Assembly (NCBI GenBank): GCA_964646605.1
Contig: CAZYEX010000006.1
Span: forward strand, 124,001-188,000
Source: SBAX01 sp964646605
Lineage (GTDB): Bacteria; Planctomycetota; Phycisphaerae; UBA1845
Direction: 5' to 3'
Length of the DNA: 64,000 nt
Made by a program: the position numbers and the translations under genes. Positions 17,444-27,330 of the stretch are shown here, piece by piece. The number at the start of each line of letters is the position of its first letter. The stretch's first letter is position 1. The notes below the pieces were generated by a model. That model was not told where the DNA came from. It saw nothing but the letters and a program-made list of their open reading frames with translations, and ran no database searches.

Positions 17444-18417
17444 GAACCGGTCGCCTGCCCGCCCGCCGCAACCGTCGGCTCCTGCAACAGGGCTGCGCGA
17501 ACCGCCTGAATATCCCGCTGCAACTGATCCGCCAGCGCCGCCGCGGACACGAACTTCGTCTGCCCGCGCAATCGGCGCACAAACTCCACGCGCATCCCAC
17601 GCCCGTACAGATCGCCGTTGAAATCCAAAAGATGAGCCTCCACCCGCCGTTCCCCCACCTCGAAAGTCGGCGCCGGTCCCACGTTGATGGCGCAGGCGAA
17701 CCGTTGACCGCCCGTCCAGGCCCAACCCGCGTACACCCCGTCGCCCGGCATCAACAACTCGCACGGCGCCAGATTGGCCGTCGGAACGCCGATCCGCCGC
17801 CCCAGTCCGTACCCCGCCGCCACCGTACTCGTGATCGCGTAAGGCCGCGTCAAACACTCACACGCCTTCTCAACCCGCCCCTCCTGCAACAACCTCCGCA
17901 CCAACGAACTCGACACCAACGCCGGATCCCCGTCAGTGACATCAACCGTCACTGCCTCCACCAGGTGCAGCCGATATCCAGACCGATCCGCGAACCGCGC
18001 CAACAATGCCGCATTCCCCTTCCGCCCTCGACCAAAGCCGAACGACGGGCCTTCCACCACGTGTCGAGGACGAAACAAGCCGACCACGATCCGCGCTACG
18101 AACGTCTCCGCCTCCAAACCCATCAACCCGGGCTCGCTCCGCGCCACGACGGCAAGGTCCACCCCGTCCTGCTCGAAGCAGCGCAGCCTATCCTCCAACA
18201 ACATCAACCGAGGGGGGACTTTTTGCGGCGCCACCACCGTCAACGGGTGCGGATCGAACGTCAGCAACACGACCGGCAGACCCGCCTCATCCCCCAATTG
18301 CCGAGCGCGTTCCAGCAGAGCCCGATGGGCGCGGTGGACCCCGTCGAAGTTCCCCACCGTCAGAACCGACCCCCCCGCCAACGGCTCGACGCACTCTAGA
18401 CCGCGAACAACCTGCAA
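17440..18417 (-). CDS. ribF: bifunctional riboflavin kinase / FAD synthetase
   Basis: A 325-residue RibF. The N-terminal FAD synthetase domain has LTVGNFDGVHRAHRAL, TFDPHP and GPSFGFGRGRKGN (adenylyltransferase motifs). The C-terminal riboflavin kinase domain has GYGLGRRIGVPTANL, CAINVGPAPTF and EAHLLDFNGDLYG. It converts riboflavin to FMN and then FAD in the cytoplasm, which fits a window rich in flavoenzymes. It overlaps nrnA by 4 bases. The His-x-Gly-His of the first motif reads HRAH, an Ala at the Gly position, which is a minor variant. Confidence 0.95.
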   Translation of the reverse strand: MQVVRGLECVEPLAGGSVLTVGNFDGVHRAHRALLERARQLGDEAGLPVVLLTFDPHPLTVVAPQKVPPRLMLLEDRLRCFEQDGVDLAVVARSEPGLMGLEAETFVARIVVGLFRPRHVVEGPSFGFGRGRKGNAALLARFADRSGYRLHLVEAVTVDVTDGDPALVSSSLVRRLLQEGRVEKACECLTRPYAITSTVAAGYGLGRRIGVPTANLAPCELLMPGDGVYAGWAWTGGQRFACAINVGPAPTFEVGERRVEAHLLDFNGDLYGRGMRVEFVRRLRGQTKFVSAAALADQLQRDIQAVRAALLQEPTVAAGGQATGS

Positions 18418-18557
18418 CGGACTCTCTCCCGGGCATGCCCTCGCCCCCCCGAGGGACGCGAAACCAGAGCATAAACCTTCCTCGCGGAGACGACAACCTT
18501 CTACCCTCGCCGCCGGCGACGTTGACAGTCACGCCCCGACGCGGTGTCATTCCCCCA

Positions 18558-19667
18558 GTGTCCAGCGCCCCCTCCAACCAACGCGCACCCAACGTCAACA
18601 CGCTCCTCTGTGTCGGGCGCGAAGCCTTCGATCACTTTGCGGCTGTCCTCCGCCATCTGATCGTCGGATTGATCGACCAGGCCATTCCCCTGCGCGTGGT
18701 GAGCGGCGATCCCCGCGCCAAAACGTTGTCACTGGGGCCCGTGCAGGTCATCTCCATCCCCCGGCGCTCCTGGCCCACCCCCGCGCGGCCCATTCGCAAC
18801 TTCCTCGACACCCTCTCCACTCAGCCTCCCACGATCGTCCACGCTACCTCCCATTCATCCTACGCCCTCGCCGCCGCCGTCGCGGACGAATTCGACGCCG
18901 AACTCATTTTGCAGGTAACCTCCCTTGCGGACTGCGAAGCCGTCCCGAGGTTCGTCGCCCGAGCCTCGACCCATTTCCATTCCTTCAGCAAACCGCTTGC
19001 CGCCATTTTGGAAACCCAACTCCGCATTCTCCCCGAGAACATCGAAGTGGTTCCTCCGGGATTCCCCGCCTCGCCCAAAGCCGCCTGCTTCGCCCATGCC
19101 GAGCGCGTCCCAACCCTCCTATGCACATCCCCCTTCGATCGTCACAGCGGCGTAGACCGGTTGATCGCCGCCCTCGAAATCCTGATCCGCCGCGGTCATG
19201 CGTTGCAGTGCTTTCTCTCCGGAGATGGGTCCTACGAGCCCGCCCTCCGCAAGCTCGTTCGCGCCAAACATCTCTCCGATCACGTAACGTTCGCCCCCGT
19301 CCTTCACGACCCCGCCCCGGCCTTTCAGAGCGCCGACCTGTTCGTGCGACCCTCCCTCGACACCGCCTTCGTCGCCGACACCCTCCAAGCCATGAGCGCC
19401 GGACTCCTCGTGCTCACGCCCGCCAACGAAGCCTGTGACCATCTTTGGAACAACGAGACCGCCGTGATTTGCCCCTCGAACCAGATCGAGGACCTCGCCG
19501 ACGCGATCGAAAAACCCCTCCGCGACCGCCCCGAAGCCCAACGCATCGCCGCCGCCGCACTCGACTACGTGCGCCGCAACCACGGCATCAGCGCCATGGC
19601 CGAAAAAACCGCCGCCGCCTACCGAACCCTCGCCCTGGCCCGGACCACCTTCGCCCTGCGAGAGTAA
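18558..19667 (+). CDS. glycosyltransferase, GT4 (GT-B) type
   Basis: About 369 residues. The N-terminal half has the first Rossmann-like domain (VNTLLCVGREAFDHFAAVL, PTIVHATSHSSYALAAAVA). The C-terminal half is the Glycos_transf_1 domain: LLCTSPFDRHSGVDRLI, CFLSGDGSYEPAL, HLSDHVTFAPVL, and FVRPSLDTAFVADTLQAMSA with the usual E-x7-E region altered to D/A residues. It would transfer a sugar from a nucleotide donor; the acceptor is unknown. The frame is open back past 18435 (ATG), but that start leaves only 17 bases to the divergent ribF and gives a Pro/Arg-rich leader that does not look coded. A GTG at 18558 is more likely. The start is uncertain. Confidence 0.72.
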   Translation: MSSAPSNQRAPNVNTLLCVGREAFDHFAAVLRHLIVGLIDQAIPLRVVSGDPRAKTLSLGPVQVISIPRRSWPTPARPIRNFLDTLSTQPPTIVHATSHSSYALAAAVADEFDAELILQVTSLADCEAVPRFVARASTHFHSFSKPLAAILETQLRILPENIEVVPPGFPASPKAACFAHAERVPTLLCTSPFDRHSGVDRLIAALEILIRRGHALQCFLSGDGSYEPALRKLVRAKHLSDHVTFAPVLHDPAPAFQSADLFVRPSLDTAFVADTLQAMSAGLLVLTPANEACDHLWNNETAVICPSNQIEDLADAIEKPLRDRPEAQRIAAAALDYVRRNHGISAMAEKTAAAYRTLALARTTFALRE

Positions 19668-19673
19668 CCCTCC

Positions 19674-22547
19674 GTGACCGAGCGCAACATCAGCCTCCCT
19701 CAGCAAGCGGAGGCCTCCGCATCGCTCGAGCGCCTCCTTCGATCCCGCCTCAAAGGCGAGGTCCGCTTCGATCGCCTGGCCCGCGCCCTCTACGCCACGG
19801 ATGCAAGCATCTACGAGATCGTCCCCCTCGGCGTCGTTTTCCCCAAGGACGTGGACGATGTCGTCGCCGTGGTGCAAGAATGCCGCGCCGCCAGCACTCC
19901 GATCATCGCCCGCGGCGCCGGCACCGGCCTCACCGGAGGGGCCGTCGGGTACGGACTCCAACTCGATCTCTCACGACACATGAACCGCATCGCTCGAGTC
20001 GATGTCGAAGCACGAACCGTCGAAGTGGAGCCCGGCGTGGTCCTCGACGAACTCAACGCCCAACTCGCTCCCCACACCCTCCAATTCGCCCCCGACGTAG
20101 CCACCAGCAGCCGCGCAACCATCGGCGGAATGATCGCCAACAACTCCTGCGGAGCCCATTCCATCGTCTACGGCCGAACCGTCGATCACGTCGCCCAACT
20201 CTCCGTCGTCCTCGCAGATGGGCAAATCCGTACCTTCACCGACGCCACCCAATCCGACCTCGAACACCGGCTCGCCCACATCCGCGACCACAACTTCGAC
20301 GAAATCCAGCGCCGCTTCCCCAAGGTCATGCGCAGCAACGGCGGGTACGGCCTCGACCGCCTCGGCCCGCCGGGCACTCCGGCCTCAGCCCTGAAAATCC
20401 TCTGCGGCAGCGAGGGCACCCTGGGAATCGTCGTCGCCGCCAAACTCCGCCTCGTCCCCATTCCCCGCCGAACGGGGCTCACCGTGCTACACTTCTCGAC
20501 GTTACTCGATGCGCTGACCGCAACGCCGCTGGTCCTGCGACATCACCCCGCCGCCGTCGAACTCATCGACAAACTCATCATCGACGCCGGCCGGGCCAAC
20601 CCCGCCATCGCCCCCCGAACCGACTTCCTGCGCGGCGATCCCGCAGCCCTGCTCGTCGTCGAATTCTTCGGCGAGGACGACGAATCCGTGAGACATTCCC
20701 TCGACGCGCTCTGCGCCGACCCCGAGATTCGCAAACTTGCTCACGCCGCCGTCGAGGTGCTCGAACCCACGCGCCAAGCCGACGTATGGAAACTCCGAAC
20801 TTCGGGTCTGGGACTTCTCATGTCCAAACCCGGCGACGCCCAGCCCTACGCCTTCGTCGAGGATTCCGCCGTCGACCCCGCGCGCCTCCGCGACTACATC
20901 GCCCGCTTTGCCTCCATCATGGACCGCGAACATGTCCACGCCGGCTACTACGCCCACGCCAGCGTCGGATGCATTCACGTCAAGCCCGTCCTCAACCTCA
21001 AGAACCCCGACGACATCGCCAAGATGGGTCGCATCGCCGCCGCCGTCGCCGACCTCGCCCTCGAATTCGGCGGCGCCATGACCGGCGAACACGGCGACGG
21101 CATCGTCCGATCCTGTTGGATCGAGCGGATGTACGGCCCACGGATCGTCTCCGCCTTCCGCGAGGTCAAGACCCTCTTCGACCCCGACGCCTTGATGAAC
21201 CCGCATAAGATCGTTGATCCCTGGCCCATGACCGAACATCTTCGCTACGGCTCAACCTTCCAGTCCAAAACCGTCAAGACCCATTTTGACTTCTCCGCCC
21301 ACGGCGGGATGCCCGGACTCGCCGGCATGTGCTCCGGTGTCGGCCAATGTCGCCAGCGCCTGGTCGGCGTCATGTGCCCCTCCTACCTCGCCACCAACGA
21401 CGAAACCCACACCACCCGCGCCCGCGCCAACGCCCTGCGCCTCGCCCTTTCCAATCGCGGACTTCTTCAGGGACTCGACGACCCCGCCCTCGACGAAGTG
21501 ATGGACCTCTGCCTCTCCTGCAAAGCCTGCAAAACCGAGTGCCCCACGGGCGTGGACATGGCCAAACTCAAGGCCGAGTTCCTCGCCCAGCGGATTCTCG
21601 CCCGCGGCGCCTCCCCCCGGGCACGCCTCATCGCCGAACTCCCCCGCCGCCTCAACCTCGCCAGCCGACTCCCGCGCCTCGTCAACCTCCTCGCCCAATC
21701 CAAGATTGCCCGCGCCTACATGCACCGCCGGTTCGGTTTGGATTCACGAATCCCCCCGCCACGCCTGACCCGCACCACCTTCCGTGCCTGGTTCGCCGCC
21801 CATGCACCTCGCCGCAACGAGCACGGCGTGCGCGGCGACGTAATCTACTTCGTCGACACCTGGACCAACCACTTCACCCCCGAGGTCGGCATCGCCGCCG
21901 TCACTCTCCTTGAACGAGCGGGCTACCGTGTCCACTGCCCCCCCACCGTCTGTTGCGGCCGCCCCGCCATCAGCCAGGGGCTCCTCACCGACGCCAAAAC
22001 CGCCGCCGAGATCAACGTCCGACGCCTCCTGCAATTCGCGCCCCCGCATGTCCCCATCGTCGGGACCGAACCAAGCTGCGTCTTCACCCTGGTCGACGAC
22101 TATCCCCAGCTCCTCGCCCTCCCCGCTGCCCGCGACCTCGCCGCAAGGACCATGCTCGTGGACGCCTTCCTCTTTCGTTGCCTCCATGAGGATCCCAGCG
22201 CCCTCTCCTTTATCCGCCCCCCCTACTCGCTCATGTTCCACGCCCACTGCCACCAAAAAGCCATCACCGGCGCCTCCGACACCCTGGCCCTTCTACGACT
22301 CGCCTTTGGAGCCCAGGCTTCCGAAATCAACAGCGGTTGCTGCGGCATGGCCGGCGCCTTCGGACACGAAACCGAACACTACGACGTCGCCCGCGCCGTC
22401 GGACAACACCGCCTCTTCCCCGCCGTACGAAACCGCGGCCACGCCCGAATCGCAGTCTCCGGTTTCAGTTGCCGAGAGCAGATCGCCCACCACACCGACG
22501 CCCGCCCCCGACACGTTCTCGAATACCTCACCGACTGCTTGGTGTAA
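19674..22547 (+). CDS. FAD-linked oxidase with Fe-S and CCG domains (D-lactate dehydrogenase/YdiJ-like)
   Basis: A 957-residue fused flavo-iron-sulfur dehydrogenase. Residues about 55-230 form the PCMH FAD-binding domain (IIARGAGTGLTGGAVGYG, GGMIANNSCGAHSIVYG). Residues 270-520 are the FAD-linked oxidase C domain (GEHGDGIVRSCWIERMYG). Residues about 545-640 carry Fe-S ligands CSGVGQC...MCPSY and CLSCKACKTECPTGVDMAKL. The C-terminal third has two CCG half-repeats, VCCGRPAISQG and SGCCGMAGAFGHE, plus HAHCHQKAI. Such proteins oxidise D-lactate or another 2-hydroxy acid and feed the quinone pool. It starts with GTG six bases after the glycosyltransferase stop. The substrate is not determined by sequence. 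Confidence 0.9.
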   Translation: MTERNISLPQQAEASASLERLLRSRLKGEVRFDRLARALYATDASIYEIVPLGVVFPKDVDDVVAVVQECRAASTPIIARGAGTGLTGGAVGYGLQLDLSRHMNRIARVDVEARTVEVEPGVVLDELNAQLAPHTLQFAPDVATSSRATIGGMIANNSCGAHSIVYGRTVDHVAQLSVVLADGQIRTFTDATQSDLEHRLAHIRDHNFDEIQRRFPKVMRSNGGYGLDRLGPPGTPASALKILCGSEGTLGIVVAAKLRLVPIPRRTGLTVLHFSTLLDALTATPLVLRHHPAAVELIDKLIIDAGRANPAIAPRTDFLRGDPAALLVVEFFGEDDESVRHSLDALCADPEIRKLAHAAVEVLEPTRQADVWKLRTSGLGLLMSKPGDAQPYAFVEDSAVDPARLRDYIARFASIMDREHVHAGYYAHASVGCIHVKPVLNLKNPDDIAKMGRIAAAVADLALEFGGAMTGEHGDGIVRSCWIERMYGPRIVSAFREVKTLFDPDALMNPHKIVDPWPMTEHLRYGSTFQSKTVKTHFDFSAHGGMPGLAGMCSGVGQCRQRLVGVMCPSYLATNDETHTTRARANALRLALSNRGLLQGLDDPALDEVMDLCLSCKACKTECPTGVDMAKLKAEFLAQRILARGASPRARLIAELPRRLNLASRLPRLVNLLAQSKIARAYMHRRFGLDSRIPPPRLTRTTFRAWFAAHAPRRNEHGVRGDVIYFVDTWTNHFTPEVGIAAVTLLERAGYRVHCPPTVCCGRPAISQGLLTDAKTAAEINVRRLLQFAPPHVPIVGTEPSCVFTLVDDYPQLLALPAARDLAARTMLVDAFLFRCLHEDPSALSFIRPPYSLMFHAHCHQKAITGASDTLALLRLAFGAQASEINSGCCGMAGAFGHETEHYDVARAVGQHRLFPAVRNRGHARIAVSGFSCREQIAHHTDARPRHVLEYLTDCLV

Positions 22548-22641
22548 GCGTCATTTCTTGTGTGCTCCTTGCCCCGCCCGCGCCTCGGGATATAGTGACC
22601 CCGCAACGTGCGGCCAACCCCGCACGTCGGAAAAAGACGCC

Positions 22642-23211
22642 ATGATGCGATGCCCGTTGATCTGCACTACGCTGCTCGCCCTCACCGGCGGCTGCGCTAC
22701 CTCCATGACCGTCGAATCCCTGCGCGACATGATGCCCTCCCGCCCGCCGGAAATGGCTCGCCTTCAGCCCCTCATCGGTCGCTGGGACACCGCCGCCGAC
22801 ATGCACATGATCTGCTTCGACCACACCCTCGCCATCAACGGAGTCAGCGAAAACTCCTGGGCCGACGACGGTTGGCACATGCTCGAACGCAGTGAATTCG
22901 AAATCGCCGGCCTGGGCAAAGTCCACGAGCTCGGCGTCTGGGCCTGGGACCCGTCGGCCAAAGCCTTCCGAACTTGGCGCTTCGACACTTGGGGCGGAAC
23001 GCGCATCGGCACCGCCGCCTTCGACGAAAAGTCCAAAACCTGGACCCTCAAGGCCAAAAGAAAAAGCGCCTGGGGTTCCTCCACTGACCGCGGTACCATC
23101 GTCCTCGCCGACGAGAGTACCTTGGAATGGACCTGGCAGGAGTGGCCCGCGTGGGACCTCCTCCATGTTTTCAAAGTCGCGGAGTTCAACGGAAAGAGCA
23201 AACGGAAATGA
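22642..23211 (+). CDS. DUF1579-like secreted or lipid-anchored protein
   Basis: A 189-residue protein with a short signal peptide, MMRCPLICTTLLALTGGC. The Cys at 18 could be a lipidation site, although LTGGC is an imperfect lipobox. The mature part resembles small beta-barrel proteins of the DUF1579 or lipocalin-like type: LQPLIGRWDTAADM, SWADDGWHMLERSEFEI, VWAWDPSAKAFRTWRF, IVLADESTLEWTWQEW. Two adjacent ATG codons (22642, 22645) are possible starts; GGAAAAAG precedes them. It follows the FAD oxidase by 94 bases. The function is unknown. Confidence 0.7.
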   Translation: MMRCPLICTTLLALTGGCATSMTVESLRDMMPSRPPEMARLQPLIGRWDTAADMHMICFDHTLAINGVSENSWADDGWHMLERSEFEIAGLGKVHELGVWAWDPSAKAFRTWRFDTWGGTRIGTAAFDEKSKTWTLKAKRKSAWGSSTDRGTIVLADESTLEWTWQEWPAWDLLHVFKVAEFNGKSKRK

Positions 23212-23248
23212 CCACTGCACCCGTGACCCTTTCGGCAGGGCATTCGGT

Positions 23249-23352
23249 CGCCCCGAAGGGGCGCCGGAGTGTAGCCACGGGTGGAGTCCGGCGCAGCCGG
23301 ACACAACCCGTGGTGGGGGAGCGAGTGAGACCATCCCGCCCCGTCGGGGCGG
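23249..23352. repeat. composite three-hairpin intergenic repeat, family C
   Basis: It opens with hairpin CGCCCCGAAGGGGCG. A middle palindromic unit (GTAGCCACGGGTGG...CAACCCGTGG) contains GTCCGGCGCAGCCGGAC, and a closing hairpin CGCCCCGTCGGGGCG follows. The same order of three hairpins is found at 31807-31910 with changed arm bases that keep pairing. Compensating changes suggest that the structure is what is conserved. Confidence 0.75.
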
Positions 23353-23389
23353 AGGAGCCCCCACCGGTTCCCTAATGTTCAATGAGAGG

Positions 23390-25447
23390 ATGAACCTGAG
23401 AATGTATCGCGTCGTTTTCTTGATCGTTTCCGCGTCCCTCGCTCCGTTGGCGAACGCCCAGAATCCATCGCCCCACCCCTTTTCCATCCACGACATGCTC
23501 GCCATGGAGCGCATCAGCGACTGGCGCGTCGCCCCCGACGGCCAGCGGATCGTCTTCACCCTCCGCACCACCGATCTGGAAGCCAACAAGGGCCGCACCG
23601 ACCTGTGGCTCGTGAAGTCCGACGGCGCCGATCTGCGACGCCTGACCTCTCACTCCGCCGCCGACAACACCCCGCGATGGTCGCCCGACGGCAAGTCCAT
23701 CTATTTCCTTTCCACCCGATCCGATTCCCCCCAAGTCTGGCGCATCCCCCCCGACGGCGGTGAAGCCGAACAGATCACCAAGGAGCCTCTCGACATCGGC
23801 GCCTACGTTCTCTCCCCCGACGGCTCCCGCCTCGCCATTTCCATGGAAGTCTTCCTCGACACCCCGTCACCCGCCGACACCAAGAAACGCCTTGACGAGA
23901 TCGCCGCCCGCAAGAACACCGGGCGCGTCTACGACCGCCTTTTCTTCCGCCATTGGGACACGTGGAAAGACGGGCGACGCTCCCACGTTTTCGTCATTCC
24001 CGTCGCGGGCGGACCCGCGGTCAACGTCATGAAGGAAATGGACGCGGACTGCCCCTCCAAACCCTTCGGCGGAGCCGAAGAAATCACCTTCACCCCCGAC
24101 TCCAAGTCCGTTGTCTTCACCGCCCGCAACGTAGGCAGCGAGGAAGCCTGGTCCACCGACCTGGACCTCTACGTCGCCCCCATCGACGGATCGTCGCCAC
24201 CCCGTTGCCTCACCGAACCCAACCAAGCCACCGACACCCAGCCCCTCTTTTCACCCGACGGCAAGACCCTCGCCTACTTGGCCATGTCCCGACCCGGCTA
24301 CGAAGCCGACCCATATCGAATCATGCTCAAGCCCTGGCCCGACGGACCGCCGAAAGTCGCCGCTCCCAACTGGGATCGCTCGCCCGGCGATTGGACCTGG
24401 TCCGCCGACGGAAAGTCGATCTACGCCGCCGCCGAAAACATCGGCCAGACCTCCGTCTTCGCCCTCGACTTCGCCTCCGGCAACGCTCGCACCATCGTCG
24501 AAAAGGGCAACTGCACCTCGCCGCGAGTCGCTGTCGACCGCATCGTCTACGGCATGGACACACTGCACTCCCCCGTCGAACTCTACTCCGTGAAACCCGA
24601 CGGCAGTGACGTCCGCACGCTCACCAAGGTCAACGCCGACAAACTCGCGGCCGCGCAGATGGGCGACGCCGAGCAATTCTCCTTCGAAGGCTGGAACAAG
24701 GAGAAGGTCTACGGCTACGTCGTCAAGCCGGCGCAGTTCGACGCCGCCAAGAAGTACCCCGTCGCCTTCCTGATCCACGGCGGACCCCAAGGTTCCTTCG
24801 GCAACCACTTCCATTATCGTTGGAACCCCCAGGCCTACGCCGGCGCGGGCTACGCCGCCGTCATGGTCGACTTCCACGGCTCCACAGGTTACGGCCAGGC
24901 CTTCTGCGATTCCATCCGCGGCGACTGGGGCGGAAAAGTCCTTGTCGATCTCCAAACCGGACTCGCCGCCGCCCTGGAGAAATACAAGTGGATGGACGGC
25001 GATCGCACCGCCGCCTTGGGCGCTTCCTTCGGCGGATACATGATCAACTGGATCGCCGGCAACTGGCCCGACCGCTTCCGATGCCTCGTCTGTCACGACG
25101 GCAATCTCGACGAGCGCATGGCCTACTTCGACACCGAGGAACTTTGGTTCCCCGAATGGGACCACGGCGGCACCCCTTGGGACCACCCCGACGGCTACAA
25201 CAAACACAACCCCATCGACTTCGTGAAAAACTGGAAAACCCCCATGCTCGTCATCCACGGGGCCTTGGACTACCGCGTCGTCGACACCCACGGAATGTCC
25301 GCCTTCACCGCGCTCCAACGAAAAGGAATCCCCAGCAAGTTCCTCCATTTCCCCGACGAAAACCACTGGGTCCTCAAGCCCGCCAACAGCATCCTCTGGC
25401 ACGAAACGGTCCTGGGCTGGTTGGACGAATGGACCAAAAAACAGTAG
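23390..25447 (+). CDS. S9 family prolyl oligopeptidase / acylaminoacyl peptidase, secreted
   Basis: About 685 residues with a signal peptide (LRMYRVVFLIVSASLAPLAN, then AQN). The N-terminal two thirds is a WD/propeller region with repeats such as DNTPRWSPDGKSIYFLSTR and QPLFSPDGKTLAYLAM. The C-terminal alpha/beta-hydrolase domain has HGGPQGSFGNHFHYRWN, the nucleophile elbow GASFGGYMINW, Asp in HGALDYRVVDTHG and His in FPDENHWVLKP, so the Ser-Asp-His triad is complete. Such enzymes cleave short peptides in the periplasm or outside. Three in-frame ATGs (23375, 23390, 23402) are possible; 23390 gives a basic n-region and GAGAGG lies nearby. A family C repeat lies directly upstream. Confidence 0.9.
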   Translation: MNLRMYRVVFLIVSASLAPLANAQNPSPHPFSIHDMLAMERISDWRVAPDGQRIVFTLRTTDLEANKGRTDLWLVKSDGADLRRLTSHSAADNTPRWSPDGKSIYFLSTRSDSPQVWRIPPDGGEAEQITKEPLDIGAYVLSPDGSRLAISMEVFLDTPSPADTKKRLDEIAARKNTGRVYDRLFFRHWDTWKDGRRSHVFVIPVAGGPAVNVMKEMDADCPSKPFGGAEEITFTPDSKSVVFTARNVGSEEAWSTDLDLYVAPIDGSSPPRCLTEPNQATDTQPLFSPDGKTLAYLAMSRPGYEADPYRIMLKPWPDGPPKVAAPNWDRSPGDWTWSADGKSIYAAAENIGQTSVFALDFASGNARTIVEKGNCTSPRVAVDRIVYGMDTLHSPVELYSVKPDGSDVRTLTKVNADKLAAAQMGDAEQFSFEGWNKEKVYGYVVKPAQFDAAKKYPVAFLIHGGPQGSFGNHFHYRWNPQAYAGAGYAAVMVDFHGSTGYGQAFCDSIRGDWGGKVLVDLQTGLAAALEKYKWMDGDRTAALGASFGGYMINWIAGNWPDRFRCLVCHDGNLDERMAYFDTEELWFPEWDHGGTPWDHPDGYNKHNPIDFVKNWKTPMLVIHGALDYRVVDTHGMSAFTALQRKGIPSKFLHFPDENHWVLKPANSILWHETVLGWLDEWTKKQ

Positions 25448-25474
25448 AGTGGTCCCGATGAGACGGTACGTCGC

Positions 25475-27328
25475 ATGACCCGAGTCCTCATGCCGGTTCC
25501 CAGTTCGGCGCTGGTCAGGGAAGACCCGACGACGGTGTACCCCTTGCCCGCCGACTCCGATATCGAGGAACATCAGATAGCGGGAGCTTCCGACAACGCC
25601 TTGTACTACGGCGACAACTTGGAAATCCTGCGGCGCTACGTCAAAGACGAATCGGTCGATCTCATTTACCTGGATCCGCCCTTCAACTCCAACGCGGACT
25701 ATAACGTACTGTTCGCGGAGCGCGACGGGACGCGCGCTCATGCGCAGATCAAAGCCTTTGAAGACACCTGGGTCTGGGACAAGGAGGCTGCCGCCAACTT
25801 CGAGGATGCCGTGCAGAACGGCGGCGCCCGCGTCGCCCAAGCCATGGCCGCTTTCCGAACGTTGCTGGGAACCTCGGATATTCTTGCATACCTTTCCATG
25901 ATGGCCCCCCGGCTCGTCGAGCTACGCCGAACGCTAAAGGAAACCGGTTCCATCTATCTGCATTGCGATCCAACGGCCAGCCACTACCTCAAGGCCCTGA
26001 TGGATGCCATCTTCCACCCGGAGAACTTCCGCAACGAGATCATTTGGCGACGAACCGGCGCCCATGGACCTCGCAAGAGCTATGGACCGGTCCACGACAC
26101 GCTCTTGTTTTTCACGAAATCCGCCGAATATTCTTTCGAGGTAGTCCGTAGACCCTACATGTGCGGACATGTGAAGAGTCGCTATACCGCCGACGCCGCC
26201 GGCAGTCTGAAATTCACCAGCGGCGGCAACGTACTCAGCGGTGCGGGCACGACCCAGGGCGAATCCGGAAGACCCTGGCGCGGCTTCGATCCCGCGAAGA
26301 AGAACCGACATTGGGCCATTCCGGGTTTTCTGTCCGAACAAATGCCGCCGGAGTTTGCCAAGCTCGGTGTCCTCGCAAAACTCGAAGCTCTCTACAAGGA
26401 AGGACTTGTTGAAATTCGACCGCGATCAGAGTGGCCGACGCCGGTTCGATATCTCCACGAAAGCGACGGACATCCCATCCAGGATATCTGGGCGTATCAC
26501 CCATATACCGAGGGAATCGTGCATGGGACAGAACAGGGAATCGACGCCGACGTTGCATGGATGGGACCCACGGCGCCGGAAAGGCTTGGGTATCCAACGC
26601 AAAAGCCGCAGGGGCTTTTGGAACGAATCGTCCGCACATCCTGTCCGGAACATGGAACCGTTCTCGACCCCTTCTGCGGGTGTGGGACCGCGATCGCCGC
26701 CGCCCAGGCGCTCAAACGGCGGTGGATCGGAATCGACATCACGCACCTAGCCATCAACCTCATCAAGAACCGACTTCGGGATGCCTTTGGAAACCGAATC
26801 AAGTATCGAGTCGTTGGAGAACCGGTTTCCATCCCAGATGCCCAGCAGCTGACAAAGCAGGATCCCTACCAGTTCCAATGGTGGGCGCTGGGCTTGATTG
26901 GCGCACGACCCGTTGAGGAGCAGAAAGGGCAAGACAAAGGAATCGACGGACGGCTCTATTTCCACGATTCGCCGGATGTCAGTGAGGTCAAACAGGTAGT
27001 TGTCTCCGTGAAAGCCGGGCAAAACATCGGGGTCGCGATGGTCCGCGACTTGCTTGGCGTCGTGCAACGGGAGCGGGCCAACATCGGGGTCTTTATCACC
27101 ATGGAGGAACCCACCAAGGCTATGCGCGCGGAGGCCGCTGGCGCCGGATTCTATGAATCGCCGGCCAAGACCAGGCACCAACGAATACAAATACTCACCG
27201 TCGAGGATCTCCTCGGCGGAAAGAAAATCGACATGCCTGGGTGGCATGAACCGCGAACCTTCAAGAAATCGCCGCGTAACCGTACCGCTGGTTCGCGTCA
27301 CCCCACCCTGCCGTTCGAGGAACAGTAA
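25475..27328 (+). CDS. beta-class DNA methyltransferase fused to Mrr-like nuclease domain
   Basis: A 617-residue protein. Motif IV LDPPFNSNADYNVLF (about residue 66) comes before motif I TVLDPFCGCGTAIAAA (about 394-409), the order of beta-class N6-adenine (or N4-cytosine) methyltransferases. Between them is a target-recognition region (about 170-370). From about residue 470 a second domain appears: QFQWWALGLI, DKGIDGRLYF (Asp of PD-(D/E)xK), VVVSVKAGQNIGVAMVRDLL and IGVFITMEEPTKAMR. This fits the Mrr catalytic fold with VSVK in place of the usual QxK. It may be a one-protein restriction-modification enzyme, or a methyltransferase with a regulatory nuclease-like tail. Codon use is less C-biased than in the neighbours, which suggests transfer. 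The transaldolase ATG follows 2 bases after the stop. Confidence 0.87.
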   Translation: MTRVLMPVPSSALVREDPTTVYPLPADSDIEEHQIAGASDNALYYGDNLEILRRYVKDESVDLIYLDPPFNSNADYNVLFAERDGTRAHAQIKAFEDTWVWDKEAAANFEDAVQNGGARVAQAMAAFRTLLGTSDILAYLSMMAPRLVELRRTLKETGSIYLHCDPTASHYLKALMDAIFHPENFRNEIIWRRTGAHGPRKSYGPVHDTLLFFTKSAEYSFEVVRRPYMCGHVKSRYTADAAGSLKFTSGGNVLSGAGTTQGESGRPWRGFDPAKKNRHWAIPGFLSEQMPPEFAKLGVLAKLEALYKEGLVEIRPRSEWPTPVRYLHESDGHPIQDIWAYHPYTEGIVHGTEQGIDADVAWMGPTAPERLGYPTQKPQGLLERIVRTSCPEHGTVLDPFCGCGTAIAAAQALKRRWIGIDITHLAINLIKNRLRDAFGNRIKYRVVGEPVSIPDAQQLTKQDPYQFQWWALGLIGARPVEEQKGQDKGIDGRLYFHDSPDVSEVKQVVVSVKAGQNIGVAMVRDLLGVVQRERANIGVFITMEEPTKAMRAEAAGAGFYESPAKTRHQRIQILTVEDLLGGKKIDMPGWHEPRTFKKSPRNRTAGSRHPTLPFEEQ

Positions 27329-27330
27329 CC

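Noticed and set aside
25475..27328. A complete Type I or Type III restriction system around the methyltransferase
   Set aside because: No HsdS/HsdR or Res gene adjacent; the neighbours are a peptidase and transaldolase.
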